From G963665215 sp963665215 (GTDB lineage Bacteria; Chloroflexota; Dehalococcoidia; Lucifugimonadales; CAUZJF01): 64,000 nt of DNA. Positions 17,918-27,545 of this stretch are shown piece after piece (the stretch's first letter is position 1; every line of letters begins with the position of its first letter). The stretch lies in assembly GCA_963665215.2 (NCBI GenBank), contig CAXXWW010000017.1, positions 496,001-560,000 on the forward strand, given 5' to 3'. The position numbers and the translations under genes are program-made. Under the pieces are notes generated by a model, which had not been told where the DNA came from, did not search any database, and worked only from the letters and a program-made list of their open reading frames with translations.

Positions 17918-19995
17918 GCAGACAGCTCCAGGAAGACACCCCATTGCTGCAGGTGGAACGCTTGGGTGTCACCTTTTACACGCCCCGGGGCGTAGTGCGC
18001 GCGGTGCGGGAGGCCTCGTTGGTGGTTCGGCGCGGCGAGCTGGTGGGCCTCGCGGGCGAGTCGGGGTGCGGCAAGTCCACCACCGCATTCGCCATCGCAG
18101 GCTATCTTCCGGGAACGGCGCGAGTGGACGGCTCCATCCGCTTTGAGGATAGGGACATCACCGACCTGTCGGCGTCCGAACTCCGTCATCTGCGGGGCAA
18201 CCGTATCGCCATGGTCTACCAGGATCCCGCCACATCGCTGAATCCCACTATGCGAGTGGGACCTCAGATAGAAGAGGTGCTGAGGGAGCATCTCGGCATG
18301 GACTCAGGCCAGGCCCGTCATCGGACGGCGAAACTCTTCGAGAGCGTCGGTTTGGCTGAGCCGGATCTCATCGGCCAGCGCTACCCACATCAGCTCAGCG
18401 GGGGGATGCAGCAACGGGTAGTCATCGCCATGGCCCTGGCATGCGACCCAGACCTGCTCATTATGGACGAACCCACCACCGGCCTGGACGTCACCACCCA
18501 GGCAACCATCCTCGACCTTGTGGCTGACCTCAAACAGCGGGTCAATGCCGGCATCCTCTACGTGAGTCACAACCTGGGTGTCATTGCCCGGGTTGCCGAC
18601 CGGGTGGTGGTGATGTACGCGGGCCAGACCGTTGAGCAAGCGCCGGTTGGCCAGCTCTTCAAAAGCCCCAAACACCCGTACACCACTGGACTCTTGGACT
18701 GCGTTCCGCAGCCGCCGACGGATAGCGGGACGGTCACCAGGCTCCGTAGCATACCTGGCACCGTCTACTCCGCGGATGAGGTAGGTACAGAAGGCTGCCT
18801 CTTCGCCCCGCGGTGCCCGATGGTGCAAGAGTCGTGTCGAGTGGAATCGCCTCAGATGCTGGACGCGGGAGATGACCGCCAGTCGCGCTGCTTCTTCTGG
18901 AGCGATGTTCGTCCAGAAATCTGGGGTGAGGCGGAGCCGAGAAAGAAGGACACCATTCAGACCGCTGAGACGGTGCTTAGCGCAACGGGCTTGCGGCGCT
19001 TCTACGGTAGTTGGCAGCGCAAGTATCTGCTCTTCGGGCCGCGGGTCCGGCCGCCGGTGCGGGCGGTCACGGACGTGGATTTCAATGTTGGGTCCGGCCG
19101 AACTTTGGGCATCGTAGGCGAAAGCGGCTCCGGCAAGACTACTATCGCTAAGGTGGTTGTGGGCCTGGTCCCGCGAGATCGGGGCGAGCTTCGGCTACGA
19201 GACGAAGACCTAGCTCCCCTAGTCGGGGCACGGACTCGGGAGCAGCAGGCAGCAGTTCGGATGGTGTTCCAGAATCCTACAGCCTCCCTCAACCCAAGAC
19301 TCCCAATACGCCATGCCATCCTCAGATCGCTGAGGAAGTTCGCGCGGCTGAATAAGAGCGAGAGTCGTGAACGCGCCGAAGAGTTGCTGGAGGCCGTTGG
19401 ACTGGACCCTGCTTATCTGGACCGTCACCCCGGCCAGCTCAGCGGCGGCGAGCAGCAGCGGTTCGCCCTGGCGGGAGCCTTCGCCGGCAATGCCGACATT
19501 ATAGCCGCCGACGAGGCGGTCTCAGCGCTGGACGTCTCCGTTCAGGCCCAGGTGCTCAACCTGCTCCAACGGCATCAACAAGAGGCAGGCACGTCCTACG
19601 TCTTCATAACCCATGACTTAGGAGTCGCGCGCTATGTCTCAGACGACATCATGGTGCTTTATGCCGGGCATGTTGCCGAATCTGGACCTACAGAATGCGT
19701 GCTGACCGCGCCCTCACATCCTTACACCGAGGCGCTGCTCTCCGCGGTCCCTGTGCCTGATCCGGACGCTACACCCACGCGCATACGGCTCCCCGGCGCA
19801 GTCCCATCCCTCAGACGGCGCTTCGAGGGTTGCTTCTTCGCAGGACGTTGCCCCCGAAAGGTGGGCGATATCTGCGACACTACCCCGCCGCCAGGGCGCA
19901 AGGGGCCAGACTCTCCTGACCATGTTATCTACTGCCATATACCCGTAGACGAACTGATGGCGATGCAGCGAGAGCGGGTCAGGGAGGCGACTTAG
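17914..19995 (+). CDS. Fused double ABC ATPase (DppD-DppF type)
   Basis: 693 residues holding two complete ATP-binding domains that are usually separate proteins. First domain: Walker A GESGCGKST (residues 48-56), signature LSGGMQQR, Walker B LLIMDEP. Second domain: Walker A GESGSGKTT near residue 402, signature LSGGEQQR, Walker B IIAADEAVS. Each is followed by the oligopeptide-transporter C-terminal region with cysteines (CLFAPRCP and CFFAGRCPRKVGDIC). It powers the DppB/DppC channel. TTG at 17914 overlaps the DppC stop as TTGA and is preceded by AAGGAGAGG, so translation is coupled. Part of one operon with the binding protein and permeases. Confidence 0.93.
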   Translation: MSRQLQEDTPLLQVERLGVTFYTPRGVVRAVREASLVVRRGELVGLAGESGCGKSTTAFAIAGYLPGTARVDGSIRFEDRDITDLSASELRHLRGNRIAMVYQDPATSLNPTMRVGPQIEEVLREHLGMDSGQARHRTAKLFESVGLAEPDLIGQRYPHQLSGGMQQRVVIAMALACDPDLLIMDEPTTGLDVTTQATILDLVADLKQRVNAGILYVSHNLGVIARVADRVVVMYAGQTVEQAPVGQLFKSPKHPYTTGLLDCVPQPPTDSGTVTRLRSIPGTVYSADEVGTEGCLFAPRCPMVQESCRVESPQMLDAGDDRQSRCFFWSDVRPEIWGEAEPRKKDTIQTAETVLSATGLRRFYGSWQRKYLLFGPRVRPPVRAVTDVDFNVGSGRTLGIVGESGSGKTTIAKVVVGLVPRDRGELRLRDEDLAPLVGARTREQQAAVRMVFQNPTASLNPRLPIRHAILRSLRKFARLNKSESRERAEELLEAVGLDPAYLDRHPGQLSGGEQQRFALAGAFAGNADIIAADEAVSALDVSVQAQVLNLLQRHQQEAGTSYVFITHDLGVARYVSDDIMVLYAGHVAESGPTECVLTAPSHPYTEALLSAVPVPDPDATPTRIRLPGAVPSLRRRFEGCFFAGRCPRKVGDICDTTPPPGRKGPDSPDHVIYCHIPVDELMAMQRERVREAT

Positions 19996-20062
19996 AGTCC
20001 GAGCGTGCACGCCTGGACTTTCCAAAAGGCCAGGAATGGAAAGTGCTGAGCGGGCTAGCGTC

Positions 20063-21175
20063 CTAAGCAGCGAGCATCACCGCCTGGTCGTGTTCACGGT
20101 ATCGTTCAACCCTGCCCCGTCTCCACCAAGAACACGGAATGGCGTCAGCCTCATGCCCATGCGGCGGAGGCTGATCCGCTTTCTCAAGGTCTTTCTCGCT
20201 GACAGGCACGATACCAGACCCCTCGCGAGTAGTGGCGATCTCGAACAGCGGCCGGAAGGCGGGCCTGGGCCTGATAGCGACGATGCGCCGCTCCTCGACT
20301 GGATCCACGTAAACCGCGTCCAGCATCGTCAGCAGGATCTGTCGCCGCTCCCCAAGGTCGGCCTTCTTCCACATGGCCGGCAGGTCCTCCAGGAGCTTTC
20401 CGGCGGTCACCGTCGCGTCGGCGTCGGGCACGACCAGCGACCGCAGTTTCTCTTCCTGCTGCTTCTTCTGCCACCGGTATTCCTCCGACGGAACGTGACC
20501 GTCGTAGTAGACCTGGGCCAGTCTCCGCAGCCGCTGCTCCGCTCGCGTCCGTTTCTCCCCTACCCGCTCTACCTCGTCGGCCAGATGCACCTGTGCCAAC
20601 ACCCGGTCAACCCAGGCGGTGGGCAGCACTATGGCCGATATGATCTCCCCCATCTGCTCGTCTGGAATCTCGCAGAACATGGAGCCGGACCGACCCACGC
20701 AGTACCCGGCTCCCCGGGAGCCCCTCTGCTCTCGATAGTAGCGGCGTCCGTTCACGAAGGTCTGGGCCCACATGGGCATCCGGCAGTGGGCGCAATGGAT
20801 AAAGCCCTTGAGCAGGTACTCCCGCTGCGGCTGTGGATGCAGCGTCCGGCTGCGATCTGAGTTGCGCCTCATGGCGTCCTGCACCGCCTGGAAGACGCCT
20901 TCAGACACGAGGGCCTCGTAGGCGCCGGGCAGGTTCTGGTCCTTGTGCCGGACCTATCCCGTGTAGAAGGGATTGTGCAGGATGCCTCTCACCGAGGCGT
21001 TGGTGAATAGCCTGGGACCCGTGGTATGTCCGCCGTTGCCGTCTGGCAGCTTCTTGGTGTTCCGGATCCTGAGTCCCTAGTCGTTGTGCCAGGATGCCAG
21101 CGTCGCCAGGGTGACCGTGCCCGAGGCGTAGCGGCTGAAGAGCTCCCTGATTGCTGGGCCCTCTTCCGGGTGTCC
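20063..21175 (-). pseudogene. Large serine recombinase, C-terminal remnant with in-frame stops
   Basis: The sequence EEGPAIRELFSRYASGTVTLATLASW belongs to the recombinase domain, followed by NASVRGILHNPFYTG, a zinc-ribbon segment (FIHCAHCRMPMWAQ, YCVGRSGSMFCEI) and a coiled-coil region. TAG stops interrupt the frame near 21077 and 20957, so only the part from 20908 is open. The N-terminal catalytic resolvase domain is not recognisable upstream. Its C-terminus (WWRRGRVERYREHD) is shared with the intact recombinase at 32748 and the remnant at 24854. Confidence 0.8.
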
Positions 21176-21588
21176 GTGAACACCTACCTGAAGAGGAAAA
21201 ATCTGTCCCGCTACCACTTCTCCCGGACCGACAACGTCGTCATCTTGCTGCCCCAGAGGCTGGGGACCTGGGCGCAGTCGATCTCCATTACGGCCAAGTA
21301 CTTCCTGTTCTGGACCTCCTTCGACGTGCATGTGGTTCCGATACACGCACCCGCACCCGGGGTAGCCCGAGAGCACCAGTAGGTCGCCGGATCCGGCGGC
21401 TACCAATTCGACACTGGAAAGTCCATCGCCATCACTCCATCACCGTCGCCCCGTCAATCAGGGTACAAGCAGTTTGAAATGGGAAAGAGGTACCCTCAAA
21501 TGGTTTGTCGTCGCGGACTGACTAATTCATATCAGGGCTGAAACCCGACTTCCAGCGGCAGTTCGATGGGAGTAAGATACCCCCGTGG
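21176..21588. other. Degraded sequence upstream of the recombinase remnant
   Basis: No intact gene. Broken frames on the minus strand (EVQNRKYLAVMEIDC and similar) suggest further decayed coding sequence, probably once part of the recombinase element. Nothing regulatory recognised. Confidence 0.4.
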
Positions 21589-22293
21589 TTGATTCGCAGG
21601 CCTTCAAGGAATAATCTACGGATGACGCGCTCATCAGCTGGCTATCAGACTAAACACCCGAATATCATTCTTGTCCTCTGCGACGACCTTGGATATGGTG
21701 ACGTAAGCGCACTCAATCCAAATTCTCGAATCCGCACGCCCAATATCGACCGGCTGGCATCGGGTGGCGTCACGTTCACCGATGCGCACACGACTTCGGC
21801 GGTCTGCACTCCGTCCCGTTACAGCCTCCTCACGGGAAGATATAACTTTCGAACGCGGCTGAAGAGCGGCGTCCTCTTTGGCTATAGTCCACCACTTATT
21901 GAAGAAGGCCGACTGACCGTGGCTCAGCTCCTAAGAAATCACGGATACTACACGGCGATGGTCGGAAAGTGGCACTTGGGACTGGACTGGAAAACAAAAA
22001 CTGGTGCGTATACTGACGAGGGCGGGGAGATCGATACAGAGAAAGTCGATTGCGGTGTCGATTTCACCGCTCCAGTCAAGGGCGGCCCGCTCGACAACGG
22101 ATTCGATTATTTCTTTGGGATTTCCGCCTCGCTTGACATGGCACCTTATGTATACATTGAAAACGATCTGCCAGTTGATATTCCCAGAGGGGCGCGCTAT
22201 GGACGTTATGCCTCCAACATAGACGGTCAGAGGTGGTCTCGTTTGTCTGAACAGCGCTGCCCGGTTTGATAAGTGGAATCGCGCTGCCGTGCG

Positions 22294-23121
22294 TTAGGCC
22301 GCCGCGGACTCGGCAGGCGCTCTGTCAAAGAACTGGTCCGGCGTCATTCCCCCAAGGCTCGAATGGGGCCGTCCGGCATTGTAAAACTCGAAGTACCGCC
22401 CGAGTCCGGTTCTGGTTTCCGGGACCGATTCGTAGGCTCTCAGGTACACCTCCTCGTACTTGACGCTCTTCCACAGTCGTTCGACGAACACATTATCCTT
22501 CCAGCTTCCCTTCCCGTCCATGCTGATCTGGATCCCATTGGCTTTCAGCAGGCCGGTGAAGGCATCACTTGTGAACTGGCTTCCCTGATCTGTGTTGAAT
22601 ATCTCCGGCGCGCCGTGGCGTCCCAGGGATTCTTCGAGCGCCTCCACGCAGAAGTCTGTGTCCATTGTGACCGATACCCGCCAGGCCAGCACCTTGCGGC
22701 TATGCCAGTCCATCACTGCGGCTAGGTACACGAACCCCCTGGCCATCGGAATGTACGTGATATCCATTGCCCACACCTGGTTGGGCCTGCTCACCTCAAG
22801 CCCGCGCAGCAGGTACGGATACACCGTATGGCCGGGCCGTCGCCGGCTGGTGTTGGGCTTGCGGTACAGCGCCTCGATGCCCATCCGCCGCATCAGTGTG
22901 GCGATGTGTCTACGCCCGCAGGAGAGTCCCTCTTGGCGGAGCAGGCCTCGCATCATCCTACTGCCTGCAAACGGATACTCAAGGTGCAGCTCATCGATGC
23001 GGCGCATCAGTCCGAGACCGGCTTCGCCCACCGACCGTGGCCGGTAGTAGATGCTCCCGCGGCTGATGCCCACTGCCTTTGCCTGGCGGGCGAGAGGCAG
23101 CTTGTGATCGCGGTCGATCAT
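22294..23121 (-). CDS. IS3 OrfB transposase (intact)
   Basis: 275 residues. N-terminal helix-rich segment (MIDRDHKLPLARQAKAVGISRGSIYYRPR), then HTH_21-like region and the integrase core. DDE residues lie in MDITYIP, NTDQGSQF and FVERLWKSVKYEE; the C-terminus has the typical YNAGRPHSSLGGMTP. Start overlaps the orfA stop (ATGA). Confidence 0.94.
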   Translation of the reverse strand: MIDRDHKLPLARQAKAVGISRGSIYYRPRSVGEAGLGLMRRIDELHLEYPFAGSRMMRGLLRQEGLSCGRRHIATLMRRMGIEALYRKPNTSRRRPGHTVYPYLLRGLEVSRPNQVWAMDITYIPMARGFVYLAAVMDWHSRKVLAWRVSVTMDTDFCVEALEESLGRHGAPEIFNTDQGSQFTSDAFTGLLKANGIQISMDGKGSWKDNVFVERLWKSVKYEEVYLRAYESVPETRTGLGRYFEFYNAGRPHSSLGGMTPDQFFDRAPAESAAA

Positions 23122-23423
23122 CGCCTTGCGCCCGGCAATCCCGCCTTCGTGAGCGCGGCCTCTAAAAAATCGTTCTCCAACGCAAGCTCACCGATCTTAG
23201 CGTGAAGGACCTTCATATCTACCGGCTTTTCAGCCTGCCCTGTCCCGGACCCAAATAACTGCGCCGCCCGATCCAGCAACTGGGTCTTCCATTGCGTGAT
23301 CTGGTTCGGGTGCACATCGAACTGGCTTGCCAGCTCCGAAAGTGTCCGGTCGCCGCGCACTGCGGCAAGAGCCACCTTCGACTTGAACTCTGCCGAGTGG
23401 TTACGGCGGGGTCGTCTGCTCAT
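23118..23423 (-). CDS. IS3 OrfA protein
   Basis: 101 residues, almost identical to the orfA at 5092 (a few substitutions such as EFKSKV for EFKAKV). Helix-turn-helix at residues 10-45, leucine-rich tail for multimerisation. With the intact orfB this copy is the likely active IS3 of the window. Confidence 0.92.
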   Translation of the reverse strand: MSRRPRRNHSAEFKSKVALAAVRGDRTLSELASQFDVHPNQITQWKTQLLDRAAQLFGSGTGQAEKPVDMKVLHAKIGELALENDFLEAALTKAGLPGARR

Positions 23424-24555
23424 CTCTCGCTCCTGTCTCCGAGAGCACTATCATGCCCTCAATCAGGCAGCGATTCCACTTATCCCCCTGTTCAGATTTC
23501 CGGAGCCACTTCTGCCTGACCATACTCCAAGACGATACGGAAAACGCGATCGGACGCCCAGGCCCTGTCCAGGCAGGCATGTATCCCGACAAAGTCCTAT
23601 CAGAGCTAGTTGACAAGGCTGTTCAAGTGATCCAGACGCGGGCCGGCCGAGAGCAGCCGCTCTTCCTCTACGTTCCGTTAACAGCCCCGCACACCCCGGT
23701 TGCCCCTAGCAAGGACTTTCTAGGGCGCTCCGGGACCAGGGACCAGTATTTAGACTTTGTTCTTGAAGTCGATCATTCATTGGGGCGTATCATGGCCGCC
23801 TCAAAAGAAGCGGGTGGCCACGACGATACACTGGTCATATTCACCAGCGACAACGGCCCCGAGCGCTTCATGCATTTGCGCAAGAAGGAGATAGGCCACT
23901 TCAGCGCGGCGCAGTATCGCGGCTGCAAGCGGGACAATTGGGATGGAGGCCATCGGGTCCCGTTGATCGCGCAGTGGCCCACGAAAATACCAGGTGGCAC
24001 CAGGTCTGCACAAATCGTCAGCCTGGTTGACATATTTGCCACAGTGTCGGCCATAGTCGGCGCATATTATCCGGATGGAGCGGGGGAAGATTCATTCGAT
24101 ATCCTTCCGGTGATGTTGGACGTATCCAGGGCGCGGCCCATTCGCGAAACCACGATCCATCATTCCGCTTCAGGGTGCTTTGCTATTCGTAAAGGGGGAT
24201 GGAAGCTCCTGATTCACCAAGGCTCAGGCGGAAATAGTTATGACGAATTCGAGGACATGTCCCCCGTTCAACTCTACCGGATAAGTGAAGACGAACACGA
24301 AGACCGGAACCTCTGTAAGGAACACCGGGAGATCGTGGTGGAATTGGCTGAGGACTTTCTGCGCATTCTGGGCAAGGGCAGGAGCACGCCGGGACAAGAA
24401 CAGCCAAATCATGGTGGGGTCGACCGGTGGGACCAAGTGGACTCAGCGATTGAATCGCTGAGCCAGATGGGTATAACCATAAGCGGCAGCTAGAAGCCAA
24501 TGCCGGAGTTAGCCTCTAGATGTTATGCCCAGAGATCAATCTACAGCTGCTGCGA

Positions 24556-24750
24556 TTACTGGCTCGCCGTCTGTAGAGGAAGGACCGGGTCCGTGGTAGG
24601 GATCTCGTGCAGCAGGGTCAAGCGGAGCTTGTCGCGTATCGGCTTGTGACCCCGATTCGTCCCAGAGGTTAGGTAGCTCGCGCGGGTCGTCCCGCGCATA
24701 ACGTGAGTCTTGGGCTCGGAATCGTGATTCACAGCGCAGCTGACAAAGTG
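24556..24750 (-). pseudogene. Sulfatase C-terminal remnant
   Basis: Two adjoining frames read YARDDPRELPNLWDESGS and then HKPIRDKLRLTLLHEIPTTDP. These match the end of arylsulfatases (DPxELxNLxD, followed by a helix with LRLxLL). One frameshift near 24650 and no upstream domain, so a short relic, on the strand opposite to the split sulfatase. Confidence 0.4.
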
Positions 24751-24853
24751 CACGGGGCTGCACAGTCACGCGCTGCCAGTGATGGGGCGGGAGCCGTCGC
24801 GACGGGAGATCCTGAAGGCGTAAATCGCGACGGTCAAAGCGTTCAATCAAATC

Positions 24854-25098
24854 TCACGCCGCAAGCCGGACCTCGATTCCGTGTTCACGGTATAGTTCCA
24901 CCCTCCCCCGTCTCTACCAGAAACACGGGTTGGCGTCAGCCTCTTGCCCATGCGGCGAAGGCTGATTCGCATTTTCACGGTGTTTCCCGCTAACGAGGAT
25001 GATGCCCGATCCTGCTCGGGTGGTGGCGGTCTCAAAGAGGGGTCCGAAGGCCGGCTTGGTTCTGATGGCGACGATACGCCTCTCCTCAACGGTGTCTC
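24854..25098 (-). pseudogene. Serine recombinase C-terminal remnant
   Basis: Frames here read DTVEERRIVAIRTKPAFGPLFE, then GQEADANPCFW, a TAG stop, and RRGRVELYREHGIEVRLAA. They match the end of the recombinases at 20063 and 32748. The upstream part has been replaced by the CocE/NonD gene, whose stop lies right next to it. Confidence 0.65.
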
Positions 25099-26769
25099 TT
25101 ACCGCGGGATCACAGGCAACGTAAGGTGCGAAGCATGCTCCGGGCCGTGGCGCACCGTCTGTTCAGCCACCACCATCTCGGCGTCCATGCCCGGCCGGTG
25201 CCCCGTGTTCAGGTTCCGGTCAAAGCGGGGAAAGTTGCTGCTGGACACCTCGACCCGTAGCCTGTGCCCGGCCTTGAAGACGTTGGCCGTCTCCCACAGG
25301 TCGATGGCGTACTCGTACACCTTACCAGGCTCTATCAGCGTCGGCTCCTCGATGGACTCCCGGAACCGAGCGCGGCGCAGCCCCTCACAGATATTGATGG
25401 CCCTGCCGTTGGGATAGACGTCCACCAGCGTCGCCGTGAAGTCTGTGTCCGGCGCGCTGGACGAGGCGTACAGCGTCATGGTCACCGGCCCCGTCACCTC
25501 CAGGTCTTGCTCCAGAGGCTCCGACGTATACACCAGCACGTCGTCGCGTCGCTCCACGGCGCGCCGGTCCTGCGCCCCACCGTAATCCACGTGCATTATC
25601 GGCCCGCCAACGGTCGTCACGGGATCATCGGGGTCGTAGCTGTACCGGTCCTGACCAGCCTCCCTCGGCGGCTCCGTGCTGAGCTCACCATCGCCATAGG
25701 CAGAGTTGGCCCGGCCTCCGCTATGCAGGTAATAGTTGGTGAACTGGGTCCGAGCCAGGGGCCACTCTTTTTCACTCCGCCACACGTTGTCGCCCATGAC
25801 GAATATGTGTACCGGCGGCTCGTCGTCAATCCCGTTGTCTATCCCCCTCAGCCGCCTGTCGTACCACCGAATCTGCTCCTGCACGATGTCCAGCGCCGCG
25901 CCATGGCCGAATGCTATGTCTCCGATTCGGTCGGCCGTGCCGATGCTGCCGTGTGTCCAGGGGCCGACCATCAGCCGTGTGGCGCTTCTCGTCTCCTCGG
26001 ACCGTGCCTTCGTCTTCCAGCCGGTATACTGCCTGAACCCCTCGTGCACCAGGGCGTCGTACCAACCGGTGATGAAGAAGGACGGCGTATCCACCTCCTC
26101 GTACTTGTTCCTGAGCCCGTACCGCTTCCAGAAGTCGTCGTAGGTGTAGTGGCCGATGATGTCCCGATACCAGGGGACGTCGCATATGTCGTCTAGGGCC
26201 GATACCAGGGGCAGCCTTCGGTAGATCTCGGTCTCGTCCATCAGCGCCCGGGCCTCGCTCTGCAGCCCGCGCCCGATCCATATGTGGAAGACCATGGCGA
26301 CGTGGAGCTGCAGCGCCCCGTCGGCGTAGATGCAGCCATAGTTGTCCTGCTGCGAGGCGATGGGCACCAGCGCCTTGAGATAGGAGCTCCGCAGGGCCGC
26401 GGGGAGCGTCTGGGTGAACCCGACGTAGGAAATGCCAAAGGTCCCGATGCTGCCGTCGCACCAGGGCTGGGCGCCTATCCACTGGTGAGTGTCGTAGCCG
26501 TCGTTGGTCTCGTGGATGTAGGGCTCCCACGCCCCCTCGGAATCGTAGCGCCCCCTGCAGTCCTGCATCACTACCGCGTAGCCCGCCTCGACGAAGCGGC
26601 GAGTCCACGCCACGTACTTGTCCTGCTTGTTGTTGAATATGGTCCGAATGAGCAGTGTCGGATAGCGCCCTTCCGCCGTTGGCCGGTAGATGCAGGCGGA
26701 CAGGCGGACGCCGTCGCGCATGGGTATCTTGACGTCAAGCTGGATGTGCATGGGCTGCTGGAGTGCCAT
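25099..26769 (-). CDS. CocE/NonD-family hydrolase
   Basis: 556 residues from ATG at 26769, which has AGGAGGTCGAG just upstream; longer starts lack such a site. The N-terminal alpha/beta-hydrolase (Peptidase_S15) part has the nucleophile motif GISYVG (Ser114), after the typical VKIPMRDGVRLSACIYRP opening and VMQDCRGRYDSEG. The C-terminal jelly-roll (PepX_C) follows from about residue 340 and ends in HLTLPVIPR as in the family. Members hydrolyse acyl ester or amide bonds, including cocaine esterase and glutaryl-7-ACA acylases; the physiological substrate is unknown. No signal peptide. Single gene, with recombinase debris directly downstream. Confidence 0.9.
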   Translation of the reverse strand: MALQQPMHIQLDVKIPMRDGVRLSACIYRPTAEGRYPTLLIRTIFNNKQDKYVAWTRRFVEAGYAVVMQDCRGRYDSEGAWEPYIHETNDGYDTHQWIGAQPWCDGSIGTFGISYVGFTQTLPAALRSSYLKALVPIASQQDNYGCIYADGALQLHVAMVFHIWIGRGLQSEARALMDETEIYRRLPLVSALDDICDVPWYRDIIGHYTYDDFWKRYGLRNKYEEVDTPSFFITGWYDALVHEGFRQYTGWKTKARSEETRSATRLMVGPWTHGSIGTADRIGDIAFGHGAALDIVQEQIRWYDRRLRGIDNGIDDEPPVHIFVMGDNVWRSEKEWPLARTQFTNYYLHSGGRANSAYGDGELSTEPPREAGQDRYSYDPDDPVTTVGGPIMHVDYGGAQDRRAVERRDDVLVYTSEPLEQDLEVTGPVTMTLYASSSAPDTDFTATLVDVYPNGRAINICEGLRRARFRESIEEPTLIEPGKVYEYAIDLWETANVFKAGHRLRVEVSSSNFPRFDRNLNTGHRPGMDAEMVVAEQTVRHGPEHASHLTLPVIPR

Positions 26770-26946
26770 CTCGACCTCCTGGTCGGCATCGCGCATAAGG
26801 GTGTGAACCCACCCCAAACTTAGTCCCACCTTGCCCGCCCCGGGCTTCGTCCGGATAATGTATATCCCAGGCCCTGATGTGACGGAAAGATAGCCAGATA
26901 TGTGCCTCCTACAAGGGCACTACGGCCACTGCAACATTCTCACCCT

Positions 26947-27246
26947 ATGGGCGATGCAGCGGTGGTCAACAAACGGCACCCTCCTTTTTATGCCGGCGTT
27001 TTGATGTGTTCCGGCAGGGCGACAGGCTTGATCACGGCCAGGGATCGGAAACTGGCCAACTACGAGACGTTCGCAAAGAAGCTACGAGCCCAGATATTGG
27101 CGCTCAGCAAGCTCACGGATGCGTGGACAAACGGCGCCATGCGCCTCATCGAGGACAGAAGAAGGTATCTCAGCCAGTTCGACATTGAGTTCCGGGTTCT
27201 TGCAGGATCTGACCTGACAACGCAACCTGCGCCCTCCCATAGCTAG
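26947..27246 (+). CDS. Hypothetical protein, uncertain
   Basis: A frame of about 100 codons ending FRVLAGSDLTTQPAPSHS, with a basic helical middle (DRKLANYETFAKKLRAQILALSKLTDAWTNGAMRLIEDRRRYL). No family recognised, no clear ribosome site. It may be a remnant; I list it because the surrounding 770 bp hold nothing better. Confidence 0.25.
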   Translation: MGDAAVVNKRHPPFYAGVLMCSGRATGLITARDRKLANYETFAKKLRAQILALSKLTDAWTNGAMRLIEDRRRYLSQFDIEFRVLAGSDLTTQPAPSHS

Positions 27247-27545
27247 GTATGCAGCTCGATGATGTCCTCGTCGGTGAGCTGGTGCCAGCGGCCTACCCGT
27301 GCCGGCTCCTTGCCTCGCCTTGACGGCAGCGATACTCGGAACCGAAGGGCTGTCTTCCAAATTCAGTGTGGAGCCGTGCCGCACCGAACCAGTCCTCTGA
27401 CTTTTCACATCGGCCCAAGGAGCAGGGGTCACTAGGGCGCCGGGGGTACCTTTGTCGCCGCATTGGACTCCCGTGCCTCGATACTTTCGAGGTCAACTTG
27501 TCTGAACCCAAATTGACCGTGCATCACTGTTCAGGCATGCGAAGG
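27247..27545. other. Intergenic, nothing recognised
   Basis: Roughly 300 bp without a convincing frame, promoter or repeat. Short overlapping frames on the minus strand have no recognisable content. Confidence 0.4.

Larger units (their letters stand above)
22229..23513 (-). mobile_element. IS3-family element B (TSD GTC/GCC)
   Basis: 1285 bp, same ends as element A. The 3-bp flanks are GTC (22226-22228) and GCC (23514-23516 region), an imperfect duplication consistent with one later substitution. It is inserted in the sulfatase gene. Confidence 0.88.
21622..24493 (+). pseudogene. Type I sulfatase, split by IS3-B
   Basis: The 5' part runs from ATG 21622 (AAGGA upstream) to 22228 and the 3' part from 23516 to 24493. 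Removing IS3-B joins DG and LTILQDD in one frame with no loss, so the gene was intact until the insertion. The formylglycine site CTPSR follows SAV in the 5' part, with LVLCDDLGYGD, LLTGRYNFRTRLKSGV and MVGKWHLG around the active site; the 3' part carries PLFLYVPLTAPHTP and FTSDNGPERFMHL with the metal and catalytic residues. These enzymes remove sulfate esters from sulfated sugars or lipids and need a formylglycine-generating enzyme. No signal peptide is visible. Confidence 0.88.
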
